Below are positions 1 through 6,347 of a stretch of 10,521 nt of DNA, in pieces. The stretch is from JADIYM01 sp964641945. GTDB lineage: Bacteria > Acidobacteriota > Blastocatellia > UBA7656 > JADIYM01. Position numbers and translations under genes: made by a program. How positions within the stretch are numbered: the first letter of the stretch is position 1; each line of letters opens with the position of its first letter. The notes beneath the pieces were generated by a model. It saw nothing but the letters and a program-made list of their open reading frames with translations. It did no database searches and was not told the origin of the DNA. The stretch covers positions 1 to 10,521 of the forward strand of contig CAZXLQ010000187.1 of NCBI GenBank assembly GCA_964641945.1, in the 5' to 3' direction.

Positions 1-80
1 CCTTTGCGCCTTTGCGGGAAACCCTTCAAGCCGTCGATGGGTTTCCCGCAAAGGCGCAAAGGAAGACGCAAAGACGCAAA
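1..80. repeat. Perfect 24-base inverted repeat built from CGCAAAG units
   Basis: Bases 1-24 are the exact reverse complement of bases 39-62, with a 14-base loop at 25-38, so the DNA can form a long perfect hairpin. The right arm continues into further GACGCAAA units up to about position 80. Because the left arm begins at base 1, the element may extend outside the window. Related CGCAAAG/CTTTGCG-rich intergenic repeats are, from general knowledge, scattered in many environmental bacterial genomes. It lies about 65 bases before the permease start and could shape an RNA or terminate an upstream transcript, but there is no T-run after the stem. Confidence 0.85.
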
Positions 81-146
81 ATGCCACGCTCTTCGGATTC
101 CGCGCGGCTGTGCGTCTCGACGTCCCTCGGTGTATTCTCAACCGTT

Positions 147-1247
147 ATGCTTGGATTCGTATTTGGACAGCTTTTTCATCGGAAGACTCGCAGTGTCGTC
201 ACCATACTCGGCGTCGCAATCGGAGTCGTCCTCGTCACACTCATTGTGGGCCTCGCAAACGGCCAGCTCTCGGAACGCGCCCGTCGTGAAGCGAGCACGG
301 GAGCCGAGATCCTCGTACGGCCCGCCGGATCCGGAATGAGCCCGCTGCAGGCGACGCTCGCCATCGATCTTTCGATGGTGCCGGAGGTGCGCGCCGTCGA
401 GGGCGTCGCCGCGGTAGTGCCGCTGGGTCAGCATCTCGAACGGTCCAAGTCGGGATTCGGCTGGAAGTCAATCGACGGCGTCGACTTTGCCGAGTTTGCG
501 GCGCTCAGCGGCACGAAGATTCTCGAAGGGCGCGCACCGGTCGAGGGCAAGGACGAGGTTGTCGTCGACACTGTCTTTGCGAAAACGCCCGAAGGGAAAA
601 TCAACAAGACGGTCGACTTCGGTGGAAAACAGCTGACAATCGTCGGCGTGTATTCTCCGGAGAGCATGTCGCGTCTCAAGATTCCGCTCGCCGACATGCA
701 GGAGTTCTACAACGCCCGGGGATCCGCTTCGATCCTCATGGTCAAGCTTCACGATGGTGTCGACGTCGACCAGGTCGCTCGAGCCCTTGGCGATCGACTG
801 CCCGAGAACCAGATCATACTGTCGCGCGACCTGCCGAGCTTCTACGCGCGAGGCATTCCAGCGCTCAACACGTTTCTCAACGTAGTCGTCGGAGTCTCGG
901 TGCTCATCTCGACACTCGTCATCCTGTTGACGATGTACACGACCGTCATCGAGCGGACAAGACAGATCGGAGTACTCAAGAGCCTCGGTGCATCGCGGAC
1001 GTTCATCGCAGCGGTGATCGAAAGCGAAGCGCTCATCATCAGCTCGATCGGTGTTGCGGTTGGCTTCGCGGCGGCCATTGGCGCTGCCTCCGCCATTCGA
1101 AACGCGACAAGCCTCCAGATCGAGTTCGACCCGAAGTGGGTATTGGTGACAGGCGTGCTCGGCATTGCGAGCGGCCTCATCGGAGCGATGTATCCGGCGC
1201 TTCGCGCGGCTCGGCTCGATCCGGTCGACGCACTTTCCTACGACTGA
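147..1247 (+). CDS. MacB/FtsX-type ABC transporter permease
   Basis: Inner-membrane permease subunit of a MacB/LolCE/FtsX-like ABC transporter, 366 residues. The hydrophobic profile gives the family's four-helix layout: TM1 at about residues 16-37, a large extracytoplasmic MacB_PCD-like domain at about 40-235, then TM2 at about 243-265, TM3 at about 290-316 and TM4 at about 331-352. Between TM2 and TM3 lies ERTRQIGVLKSLGAS (269-283), the coupling-helix motif that contacts the ATPase. The C-terminal YPALRAARLDPVDALSYD (349-366) is also typical. The frame is open back to base 12, but those 45 extra codons come from the CGCAAAG repeat and do not look like protein, so ATG 147 is preferred; it begins a normal short cytoplasmic leader. 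No clear Shine-Dalgarno sequence is seen. The partner ATPase is not downstream and is presumably upstream of the window. The substrate (lipoprotein, peptide, drug) cannot be read from the sequence. Confidence 0.9.
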   Translation: MLGFVFGQLFHRKTRSVVTILGVAIGVVLVTLIVGLANGQLSERARREASTGAEILVRPAGSGMSPLQATLAIDLSMVPEVRAVEGVAAVVPLGQHLERSKSGFGWKSIDGVDFAEFAALSGTKILEGRAPVEGKDEVVVDTVFAKTPEGKINKTVDFGGKQLTIVGVYSPESMSRLKIPLADMQEFYNARGSASILMVKLHDGVDVDQVARALGDRLPENQIILSRDLPSFYARGIPALNTFLNVVVGVSVLISTLVILLTMYTTVIERTRQIGVLKSLGASRTFIAAVIESEALIISSIGVAVGFAAAIGAASAIRNATSLQIEFDPKWVLVTGVLGIASGLIGAMYPALRAARLDPVDALSYD

Positions 1248-1345
1248 AGGCACACGGCGACTCGCTGAAGCAGTCTCCGCGCTGCCTTGATTCCAGACGG
1301 AGCTTCTGACGAAAGGTTGATTCCACTGGAGGCCGTGCCGGCCGC

Positions 1346-1374
1346 TTGACTTGATAACGCTCTCTCTACATTAT
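1346..1374 (+). promoter_or_regulatory. Candidate sigma-70 promoter for the HTH-receiver gene
   Basis: TTGACT at 1346-1351 and CATTAT at 1369-1374 are separated by 17 bases in an AT-richer patch of the 222-base gap after the permease gene. An alternative -10, TACATT at 1367-1372, would give a 15-base spacer. The predicted start would leave a leader of about 90 bases before the ATG at 1470. Nothing else is seen in this gap. Confidence 0.35.
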
Positions 1375-1469
1375 TCGCCGCAGTCGGAGTGACCCGCCCT
1401 CCCCAACCGGTATCACTCGCGGCTTGCGCAGGACTTCGATCCTGAGACCCTACCAGGGGGAGGGGTGCG

Positions 1470-2087
1470 ATGCCCCAGTTCACGAACGGCGACATACTCA
1501 CGACTTTTCAGGCGGCAAGACTGTGCGGCGTTTCGCACAAGAGCATCGAGCGGTGGATGGACTCCGGCCTGCTCCGCGGCTTCCGCACGCCCGGCGGCCA
1601 CCGTCGACTGAACCGATCCGACCTGCTCGACTTCGTTGCAAAGCGGAAGTCCGATGGCCACTTCGCCAGGTCGCTCGAACGATTCGGACCGGTCAAGGTG
1701 CTCATTGTCTGCGACGGCCATGGACCCGAAGGTTCGCTCGAGAAGCAGCTTGGCAGTCTGTCGGGATACTCCGTTTCGGTTGCGTCGTCCTGTTTCGAAG
1801 CGGGAATACTCGTCGAGCGTCTGCGACCGCACGTCCTCATCATCGATCTGGCTACCGAGGGCATGAACGGACCGGCGGTCTGGTACCAGATCCACAACGA
1901 CTCTACACATTCGGCTGTCGTCGTAGTGGCCGTCACGGATTCTCCGGAGGATGCCCGCCGGGCCTCGGCTTCCGGGATCTTCCACGGCACGATGGTTCGC
2001 CCGTTTCCGCCCTCGGCGCTCAGGTCGAACATCGACGCGCTTCTCGAGAACACCGGATTCGTACACCGGGCTCTCGCCGATACCTGA
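1470..2087 (+). CDS. Excisionase/BldC-type HTH fused to a receiver-like domain
   Basis: Probable DNA-binding regulator of 205 residues. Residues about 10-57 form a MerR/excisionase-like winged helix: LTTFQAARLCGVSHKSIERW is the HTH and GFRTPGGHRRL (37-47) is the typical wing. Residues about 74-195 resemble a response-regulator receiver: VKVLIVCD (75-82) as strand 1, HVLIID (121-126) with D126 at the phospho-acceptor position, VVAVTD with T156 at the switch position, and VRPF with R177 where receivers normally carry the conserved lysine. Only one acidic residue (D82) is seen at the end of strand 1. It may therefore be a weakly phosphorylated or non-canonical receiver. The start is supported by a strong GGGGGAGGGG purine tract at 1456-1465, a few bases before the ATG. 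HTH-first, receiver-second is the reverse of ordinary response regulators. No histidine kinase is nearby, and the target genes are unknown. Confidence 0.85.
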   Translation: MPQFTNGDILTTFQAARLCGVSHKSIERWMDSGLLRGFRTPGGHRRLNRSDLLDFVAKRKSDGHFARSLERFGPVKVLIVCDGHGPEGSLEKQLGSLSGYSVSVASSCFEAGILVERLRPHVLIIDLATEGMNGPAVWYQIHNDSTHSAVVVVAVTDSPEDARRASASGIFHGTMVRPFPPSALRSNIDALLENTGFVHRALADT

Positions 2088-2101
2088 CGGAGTAACCGAT
2101 C

Positions 2102-2482
2102 GTGGCTGGAAGCCGCGACGTGCTCCACGCCTTCATCGCCCAGATCGACGGTCTCGTCAGGGTCGGACGAATCGAGGACGCGCGTCGCGCCTGGCTGGAT
2201 TTTGCCGGGCGCTTTGTCCCGTCGATACCGAAGCCGAATCGCAATAACAGAACCGCGAGCGGTAGCGAGCGGCCTGCGGACGGTTCGCCGTGCGGGATCA
2301 ATAGCTTACGCCTGACCAAGGCCGGCAGCCGGGATTTCTGCCCTCAGGGGAGATCCGTCTCGGCCGGCACAGTCCGCAGGCCGCTCGCTACCGCTCGCGG
2401 TTCTGTAACGCGAGGCCGTAGAACGCCTGGCCGATGCGATCGGTCAGGCGTCCCGGCTCCGCTCCCGTGCGCGTGTGTCTAG
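2102..2482 (+). CDS. Doubtful small ORF running through a repeat element
   Basis: GTG at 2102 follows the regulator stop by 14 bases and is preceded by GGAG at 2089-2092 with 9-base spacing. The first 45 or so codons look protein-like: MAGSRDVLHAFIAQIDGLV and the residues after it suggest an amphipathic helical segment rich in Asp, Arg, Ala and Leu. From about residue 49 onward the frame passes through the inverted-repeat element 2247-2406 and a hairpin, where the product becomes an Arg/Gly/Pro/Ser-rich sequence without protein character. The stop TAG at 2480-2482 overlaps the stop of the convergent lipoprotein gene. It may be a short real gene whose original 3' end was overwritten by the repeat, or chance. 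No family is recognised. Confidence 0.3.
   Translation: MAGSRDVLHAFIAQIDGLVRVGRIEDARRAWLDFAGRFVPSIPKPNRNNRTASGSERPADGSPCGINSLRLTKAGSRDFCPQGRSVSAGTVRRPLATARGSVTRGRRTPGRCDRSGVPAPLPCACV
2247..2406. repeat. 160-base element with perfect 35-base terminal inverted repeats
   Basis: Bases 2247-2281 are the exact reverse complement of 2372-2406 (35 of 35). The arms start ACAGAACCGCGAGCGGTAGC and continue with GAGCGGCC. They enclose 90 bases that include the palindrome GCCGGC near both inner ends. No target-site duplication is evident: the flanks are ...GCAATA on the left and AACGCG... on the right. It sits between convergent genes, the usual home of REP/BIME-type elements, and resembles either two facing REP units or a miniature inverted-repeat element. 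A degenerate relative lies at 7758-7784. As RNA it would form a very stable hairpin and could stop or protect transcripts from both sides. Confidence 0.85.
2424..2450. terminator. 12-bp hairpin in the convergent spacer, candidate terminator
   Basis: Bases 2424-2435 (CGCCTGGCCGAT) pair with 2439-2450 (ATCGGTCAGGCG) around a 3-base loop, with one G-U pair as plus-strand RNA and one A-C mismatch as minus-strand RNA. It lies 28 bases past the lipoprotein stop on the minus strand. There is no clear T-run on either side, so it is a terminator or RNA-end stabiliser by position and strength only. Confidence 0.45.
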
Positions 2483-3219
2483 GGCCTGGCTGGCGCTGCC
2501 GGCTCTTCCGAGCCGCTTGCGAAAATCGACTGGAACTCCGTGATGCCCATCTTCGTGAAGGTCGACGCGAGATCGGCGGGCGGCGCCACGTCCGAATCCG
2601 AGACTTCCAGCGTCGGGTTCTTCCAGACCGCATTGAACGTCTTGTTCTCGACACGGCCGTCGATGCGCACGATGAGGTCCTTCAGGTCCTTCGCCACGAA
2701 GACCATCATCTCTGCATCGTCGCCCTCGCGAGTCGCGCGGAACTTCGTGCACGAATGGCCGTCGATCGTTTCCGTCCCGACCTGCTCGAACTTGATGCCC
2801 GGCTTCGTCAATCCCTCGAGCGTCAGAGCCATCGGGTTCACGACGCTTCCTGCCTGGTCGGCCGGGAACTCCACGAAGCGCTTCGTCTCGGGCATCAGGA
2901 GGATGGTCGGTTCGCCAGGCCGGACGTAAAGCACGGAGTTCTTGAGGGGTGGAATCGGCAGCTCGACCTTCCAGCGATCTCCCTTGCGGGCGACCTCACC
3001 CGTGTACGTGAGCGGACCCGTCGTTACGGTGACCGACGCGCGATAGTCCGGTTGATTCAGCGCGATGAAAGGCGCAGAGCCGGGTTCGAAAACGGGGGCG
3101 GCCGTATTCGCATTCGATGGCTGGTTACCTGAAGGCCCAGCGACAGGACCCGTCGTACAGGCCGTCATTAGGGCGACGACAGCGGTCAATACGGCAGCGA
3201 CGGCAAGTCGCGTGGTCAT
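2479..3219 (-). CDS. Lipoprotein with a DUF4412/LolA-like domain, function unknown
   Basis: Predicted secreted lipoprotein of 246 residues. A short basic start (MTTR), a hydrophobic stretch at 5-17 and LMTAC (17-21) form a lipoprotein signal with Cys21 as the lipidated residue. A Ser/Pro/Gly/Asn-rich linker follows to about residue 45. The rest is a beta-rich domain with repeated strand patterns such as YTGEVARKGDRWKVELP and the motif DGHSCTKFRA, followed by VFVAKDLKDLIVRID. This resembles families that read out extracellular lipids or peptides (LolA-like folds, DUF4412), but I cannot assign one firmly. The ATG at 3219 is chosen because AAGGAG (plus-strand 3228-3233) lies 8 bases upstream; an upstream in-frame start near 3243 would precede it without such a site. 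It is the last gene of the minus-strand run, 56 bases after the small membrane protein gene. Confidence 0.8.
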   Translation of the reverse strand: MTTRLAVAAVLTAVVALMTACTTGPVAGPSGNQPSNANTAAPVFEPGSAPFIALNQPDYRASVTVTTGPLTYTGEVARKGDRWKVELPIPPLKNSVLYVRPGEPTILLMPETKRFVEFPADQAGSVVNPMALTLEGLTKPGIKFEQVGTETIDGHSCTKFRATREGDDAEMMVFVAKDLKDLIVRIDGRVENKTFNAVWKNPTLEVSDSDVAPPADLASTFTKMGITEFQSIFASGSEEPAAPARP

Positions 3220-3275
3220 GGTCGGAACTCCTTGTGCGTGCAAACGACCGGGAGTGGGAGGCCCGTGCCCGGTCT

Positions 3276-3503
3276 TCAGGGCGTGAGACGCTGAAGCGCG
3301 TAGGTCAGTCCCAGCCAGAGACTGATCGAAAAGAGAAAGACGATGAAATTGGAGACGGCCTCAATCGCCGTCCAGGCCCGAGTCTCCGCAAACTTTGGAT
3401 TGCGTGTTTCTGTTCGGTAGATGGCCTGGGCCAGCAACCACGACCCCAAGTACCACAGGGGAAGGGCAATCAGGAAGGCCACGAAGAGGTGAAGGATAAG
3501 CAT
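3276..3503 (-). CDS. Small two-helix membrane protein, 75 residues
   Basis: Unrecognised small inner-membrane protein. It has two clear hydrophobic helices, about residues 2-26 (starting MLILHLFVAFLIALPLWYLG) and about 49-70 (VSNFIVFLFSISLWLGLTYA), joined by a polar loop of about 22 residues containing YRTETRNP. The ATG at 3503 lies only 4 bases after the stop of the J-domain/TPR gene, so translation is probably coupled; no strong Shine-Dalgarno sequence is seen, which fits coupling. The same frame is open further upstream inside the J-domain gene, but that stretch is Arg/Ser-rich shadow. The context suggests an accessory membrane component of the same operon. No function can be assigned. Confidence 0.75.
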   Translation of the reverse strand: MLILHLFVAFLIALPLWYLGSWLLAQAIYRTETRNPKFAETRAWTAIEAVSNFIVFLFSISLWLGLTYALQRLTP

Positions 3504-3507
3504 ACGG

Positions 3508-5181
3508 TCAGGACTTTCGGAAGAGGCGTTTGAAAAAACCGGCCTGCGGCTCGGTAGACGTGGTAGGCACTCCCAGCTTTTCGAGCGCGCTTCGCGCCTC
3601 GATGCACTGAGGATCAATGAGAAGCGCGCGTTTGAAAAGGGTCCGCGCGTCGTCGAGGCGATCGAACTGGCGATAGACCTCGGCGACCTCGACGAACCGC
3701 TCCGCCGAATTCGAGTCCAGTTCGAGTGCCTTTCGCAACGAGGCTTCGGCAAGCTTGTTCAGTCCGTGCAGCGAGGCAAGCGCCGCTCCAAGCTTGGCGT
3801 GCATCCGGGCGTCTTCGGGCGCTGCCTCGATTCCTCGCTTGAGGGCTTGCACAGCGCGATCCCAATCGCCGGATTCGGCGTAGGCCGCGCCGTGATCGTA
3901 GAGCGCATCCGGTTGAACCGTCGGCTTCGCCGCCGGACCTGGAGGCGCAACGGGCTTTGCAGCAGTCGCCTCTGCCGTTGTTTCCTTCCGGGCAACCGGT
4001 TGGGAAGTGTTTTCCGCCGGCTTGACCTCGGCCGCCTTCGCGCTCGCTGGTGGAGGCTTCGGTGCTCTAGGCAGCGGTGGGACGACGGGAATCGGCATTG
4101 GGGGCTTCACGGGGCCCTTCGCGATTGCCGGTTTCGGTTCGGGGGGTGGTGCTGCCTCCGGGCTGGGGCGGGGTGGCGGCTTTGGCTTCGGGATTACCGG
4201 CGCCGCTGTCGGCGACCTTACGGCCGATGCCTGATCGGTTTTGTGGAGCTTGGTGTCGTAGGCTTCGCGCTCCTTCGCGTTTCCGAGCGTCGAGTACGCG
4301 TGCGTAATCGCCGTAAAGATGATCTCGAGGCGCGACTTGATATCCGCATCGAATGCGGCGAGCTGCGCGTGACGATCCGGATGGAACGTCTTTGCGAGCT
4401 CCCGGTAATTCGCCTTGATCCGGTCGATGCTTGCGCGCCGCTCCACCTCGAGAATGGCGTAAAGGTCGGCGCCGGACTGGACGCTTCTGAGCTTCTCCTC
4501 GACTAGGTAGAAAGCGCGCGCCAACTCCTCCGAGTCCGCACCTTCCGGCTGTCCCGATTCACCATCACCCGATGCAGTCACCTCGAACGGACCGCGATCG
4601 CCGATCCAGGTCTTCGAAGCTCCGGTCGGTGTCAGAACGCCCGCGTATCGCATGGCACACGCGATGCGCAGGACGAGATCCGGGTCCACGCCGACTTCGT
4701 CGATCATCGCGCTGACCGACATCGGCCGGTCGATTCGCGACATTAAATATCCTTCGGACGGACCGAGCATTGCCTCCGAAAACTGCGAGTACGGATTCGA
4801 CACGAGCTCGAGAACGTCGTCGCGACCTCCGAGCCAGGCCTCCACTCGACTCGAATCCTCCGACGCCTTGATGCCCTCGAGCAGGACGTCAGCTATGGGC
4901 ATTACGGCCTCGTTCGTCACGGCGACCGAACCGCGTTCCACTGTCGCCGGCATGTCCGGCAGCGCGAACAGTTCGACGAGCGACGATCGAAGGTGTTCTG
5001 CGGCCGAATCACCGTCCACGCGCGGCCGGGCCGCGGACTCGAGACCAACAATGCGACCATTGTCGACCGAAATCCGGGCGGCTGCGGTACCGTCCCGAAA
5101 GAGCACGAGCACCCCCGTCTCTCGATCCACGAGACAGCGGCGAAGGTGAGCGGGAAGGCTGAATGCTTGGTTTGGCACCAT
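3508..5181 (-). CDS. DUF4388-like / J-domain / TPR multidomain protein
   Basis: Cytoplasmic 557-residue protein, probably a scaffold that recruits Hsp70. Residues 1-75 (AFSLPAHLRR, TGVLVLFRDG, DNGRIVGLES) resemble the DUF4388/PATAN-type domain found in many soil and delta-group bacteria. Residues about 140-195 look like a helical wing often following it. Residues about 239-313 form a J domain with the catalytic HPD at 267-269 in FHPDRH. Residues about 332-424 are a very Pro/Ala/Lys-rich flexible linker. Residues about 425-540 hold TPR repeats (ALYDHGAAYAESGDWDRAVQ; AERFVEVAEVYRQFDRLDDA), ending in a basic tail FFKRLFRKS. There is no Gly/Phe region or zinc-finger domain, so it is not a classical DnaJ. 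The longest frame would start at TTG 5244, but that TTG is the first triplet of a TTGACA -35 box, so ATG 5181 is the better start. It is the first gene of a three-gene minus-strand run. Confidence 0.85.
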   Translation of the reverse strand: MVPNQAFSLPAHLRRCLVDRETGVLVLFRDGTAAARISVDNGRIVGLESAARPRVDGDSAAEHLRSSLVELFALPDMPATVERGSVAVTNEAVMPIADVLLEGIKASEDSSRVEAWLGGRDDVLELVSNPYSQFSEAMLGPSEGYLMSRIDRPMSVSAMIDEVGVDPDLVLRIACAMRYAGVLTPTGASKTWIGDRGPFEVTASGDGESGQPEGADSEELARAFYLVEEKLRSVQSGADLYAILEVERRASIDRIKANYRELAKTFHPDRHAQLAAFDADIKSRLEIIFTAITHAYSTLGNAKEREAYDTKLHKTDQASAVRSPTAAPVIPKPKPPPRPSPEAAPPPEPKPAIAKGPVKPPMPIPVVPPLPRAPKPPPASAKAAEVKPAENTSQPVARKETTAEATAAKPVAPPGPAAKPTVQPDALYDHGAAYAESGDWDRAVQALKRGIEAAPEDARMHAKLGAALASLHGLNKLAEASLRKALELDSNSAERFVEVAEVYRQFDRLDDARTLFKRALLIDPQCIEARSALEKLGVPTTSTEPQAGFFKRLFRKS

Positions 5182-5214
5182 GAAATCGGCACGACCCGGA
5201 CAGAAACCGAATGG

Positions 5215-5244
5215 TTCATACCGTTCGCCGGCGCGGCGTGTCAA
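5215..5244 (-). promoter_or_regulatory. Sigma-70-type promoter for the J-domain/TPR operon
   Basis: On the minus strand a perfect TTGACA (plus-strand 5239-5244) is followed after 18 bases by TATGAA (plus-strand 5215-5220). The predicted transcript would begin near 5208, about 27 bases before the ATG at 5181. This excludes the upstream TTG as a start codon. Confidence 0.6.
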
Positions 5245-5293
5245 CTCGGTGCATCCACGGTGGCCTTGCGGGGAGCCTTCGGATTCGGCGGGC

Positions 5294-5323
5294 TTTACAC
5301 TCGCATCGAGCGATGGCTAGAAT
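5294..5323 (+). promoter_or_regulatory. Sigma-70-type promoter for the ATP-grasp pair
   Basis: TTTACA at 5294-5299 and TAGAAT at 5318-5323, each 5 of 6 to consensus, are separated by 18 bases. The predicted transcript would start near 5330, leaving a leader of about 33 bases that contains the GGAG ribosome binding site at 5351-5354. It is divergent from the J-domain operon promoter, about 50 bases away, so the two could share regulation. Confidence 0.6.
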
Positions 5324-5362
5324 CCGGCCCAGTTTCACTCAGCCGATTCCGGAGCACTCTCG

Positions 5363-6328
5363 ATGTCTTCGAATGCAACTCAGCGACGCGTTGGTCTCCT
5401 GGTCGGCACCGAACGGTCCTTTCCCGACGCACTGATTGCCGAGATCAACACGAGGGATGCGGGTGTCGTCGGTGAATACGTGCGAATCGGCCACACGTCG
5501 ATCGAAGACCCGACCCGGTACGACGTCATCGTCGATCGCATCTCGCACGAGGTCACGTATTACCAGACGTTCCTCAAGCGGGCCGCCCTGGCTGGCGCAT
5601 ACATCATCAACAATCCGTTCTGGCGAATTGCCGACGACAAGTTCTTCGGAACCTGTCTTGCTCGCGAGCTCGGAATCGCCGTTCCAAAGACAGTCGCGCT
5701 GCCCAACAAGGATTACCCTGAAGGAATCGTCGCCGACTCGCTCGGCAACATGGTCTATCCGGTTGACTGGCATGGGATCGCCGAATACACGGGCATGCCC
5801 GCCTTCCTGAAGCCGCACTGGGGAGGCGGTTGGCGTCACGTCAATCGCGTCGACTCGATCGAGGAGCTGCTCGCGCGTTACGACGAATCCGGCCAGAACT
5901 GCATGATCCTGCAGGAGGCCATATCGTGGTCGATCTATGTGCGATGTATATGCATCGGTAAGCGCGAGATCCTCGTCGTCCCGTGGGATCCGAGGAAGTC
6001 GCATTTCGAGCGGTATGTCGGCGCGATGCACTGGAGGCTCGAAGCCGATCTCGAACGGCTCATCCTCGAGCAGGCGCGCATGCTCAACGAAGCGCTCGGC
6101 TACGACATGAATACGGTCGAGTTCGCCGTACGGGACGGCGTGCCGTACGCGATCGACTTCATGAACTCCGCTCCTGATTTCGATATCACGTCGCTCGGCG
6201 AGACGTACTTCGCGTGGACCGTGAACGCAATGGCCGACCTCGTGATCTCGCGGGCCTGCGGCGCCCGTACGCAGCCTTCATATCGCTGGGACGCAATGCT
6301 CTCGGGGGCTAGGGCTTCGCGCGCATAG
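5363..6328 (+). CDS. ATP-grasp family ligase, substrate unknown
   Basis: Probable cytoplasmic ATP-dependent carboxylate-amine ligase, 321 residues, the usual length for RimK/glutathione-synthetase-like ATP-grasp proteins. Residues about 8-90 form a pre-ATP-grasp domain (RVGLLVGTE; YDVIVDRISHE; IINNPF). DDKFFGTCLARELGIAVPKT (91-110) is the standard entry into the ATP-grasp fold. AFLKPHWGGGW (147-157) carries the ATP-binding lysine K150 and a glycine-rich loop. MILQEAI (181-187) supplies the adenine-pocket strand. NTVEFAVRDGVPYAIDFMNS (250-269) contains the metal-binding E253, D265 and N268. The start has GGAG at 5351-5354, 8 bases upstream. A second, circularly permuted ATP-grasp gene starts 19 bases after the stop, implying a two-gene operon and a joint reaction. 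The substrate (amino acid, short peptide or sugar-lipid headgroup) cannot be inferred. Confidence 0.85.
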   Translation: MSSNATQRRVGLLVGTERSFPDALIAEINTRDAGVVGEYVRIGHTSIEDPTRYDVIVDRISHEVTYYQTFLKRAALAGAYIINNPFWRIADDKFFGTCLARELGIAVPKTVALPNKDYPEGIVADSLGNMVYPVDWHGIAEYTGMPAFLKPHWGGGWRHVNRVDSIEELLARYDESGQNCMILQEAISWSIYVRCICIGKREILVVPWDPRKSHFERYVGAMHWRLEADLERLILEQARMLNEALGYDMNTVEFAVRDGVPYAIDFMNSAPDFDITSLGETYFAWTVNAMADLVISRACGARTQPSYRWDAMLSGARASRA

Positions 6329-6347
6329 CGCGACGTTCGCGAATCGG

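Noticed and set aside
1..80. CRISPR array
   Set aside because: The CGCAAAG units are an inverted repeat and short tandem units, with no regular spacers and no cas genes.
12..146. 45 extra N-terminal codons on the permease
   Set aside because: They translate the CGCAAAG repeat and give a non-native sequence before the usual short cytoplasmic leader.
468..1253. 261-codon frame antisense to the permease
   Set aside because: Composition rich in Asp, Arg and Glu with no domain; the permease has transmembrane helices and family signatures.
5182..5244. Extra 21 codons with TTG start on the J-domain protein
   Set aside because: The TTG forms the start of a perfect TTGACA -35 box and has no ribosome binding site.
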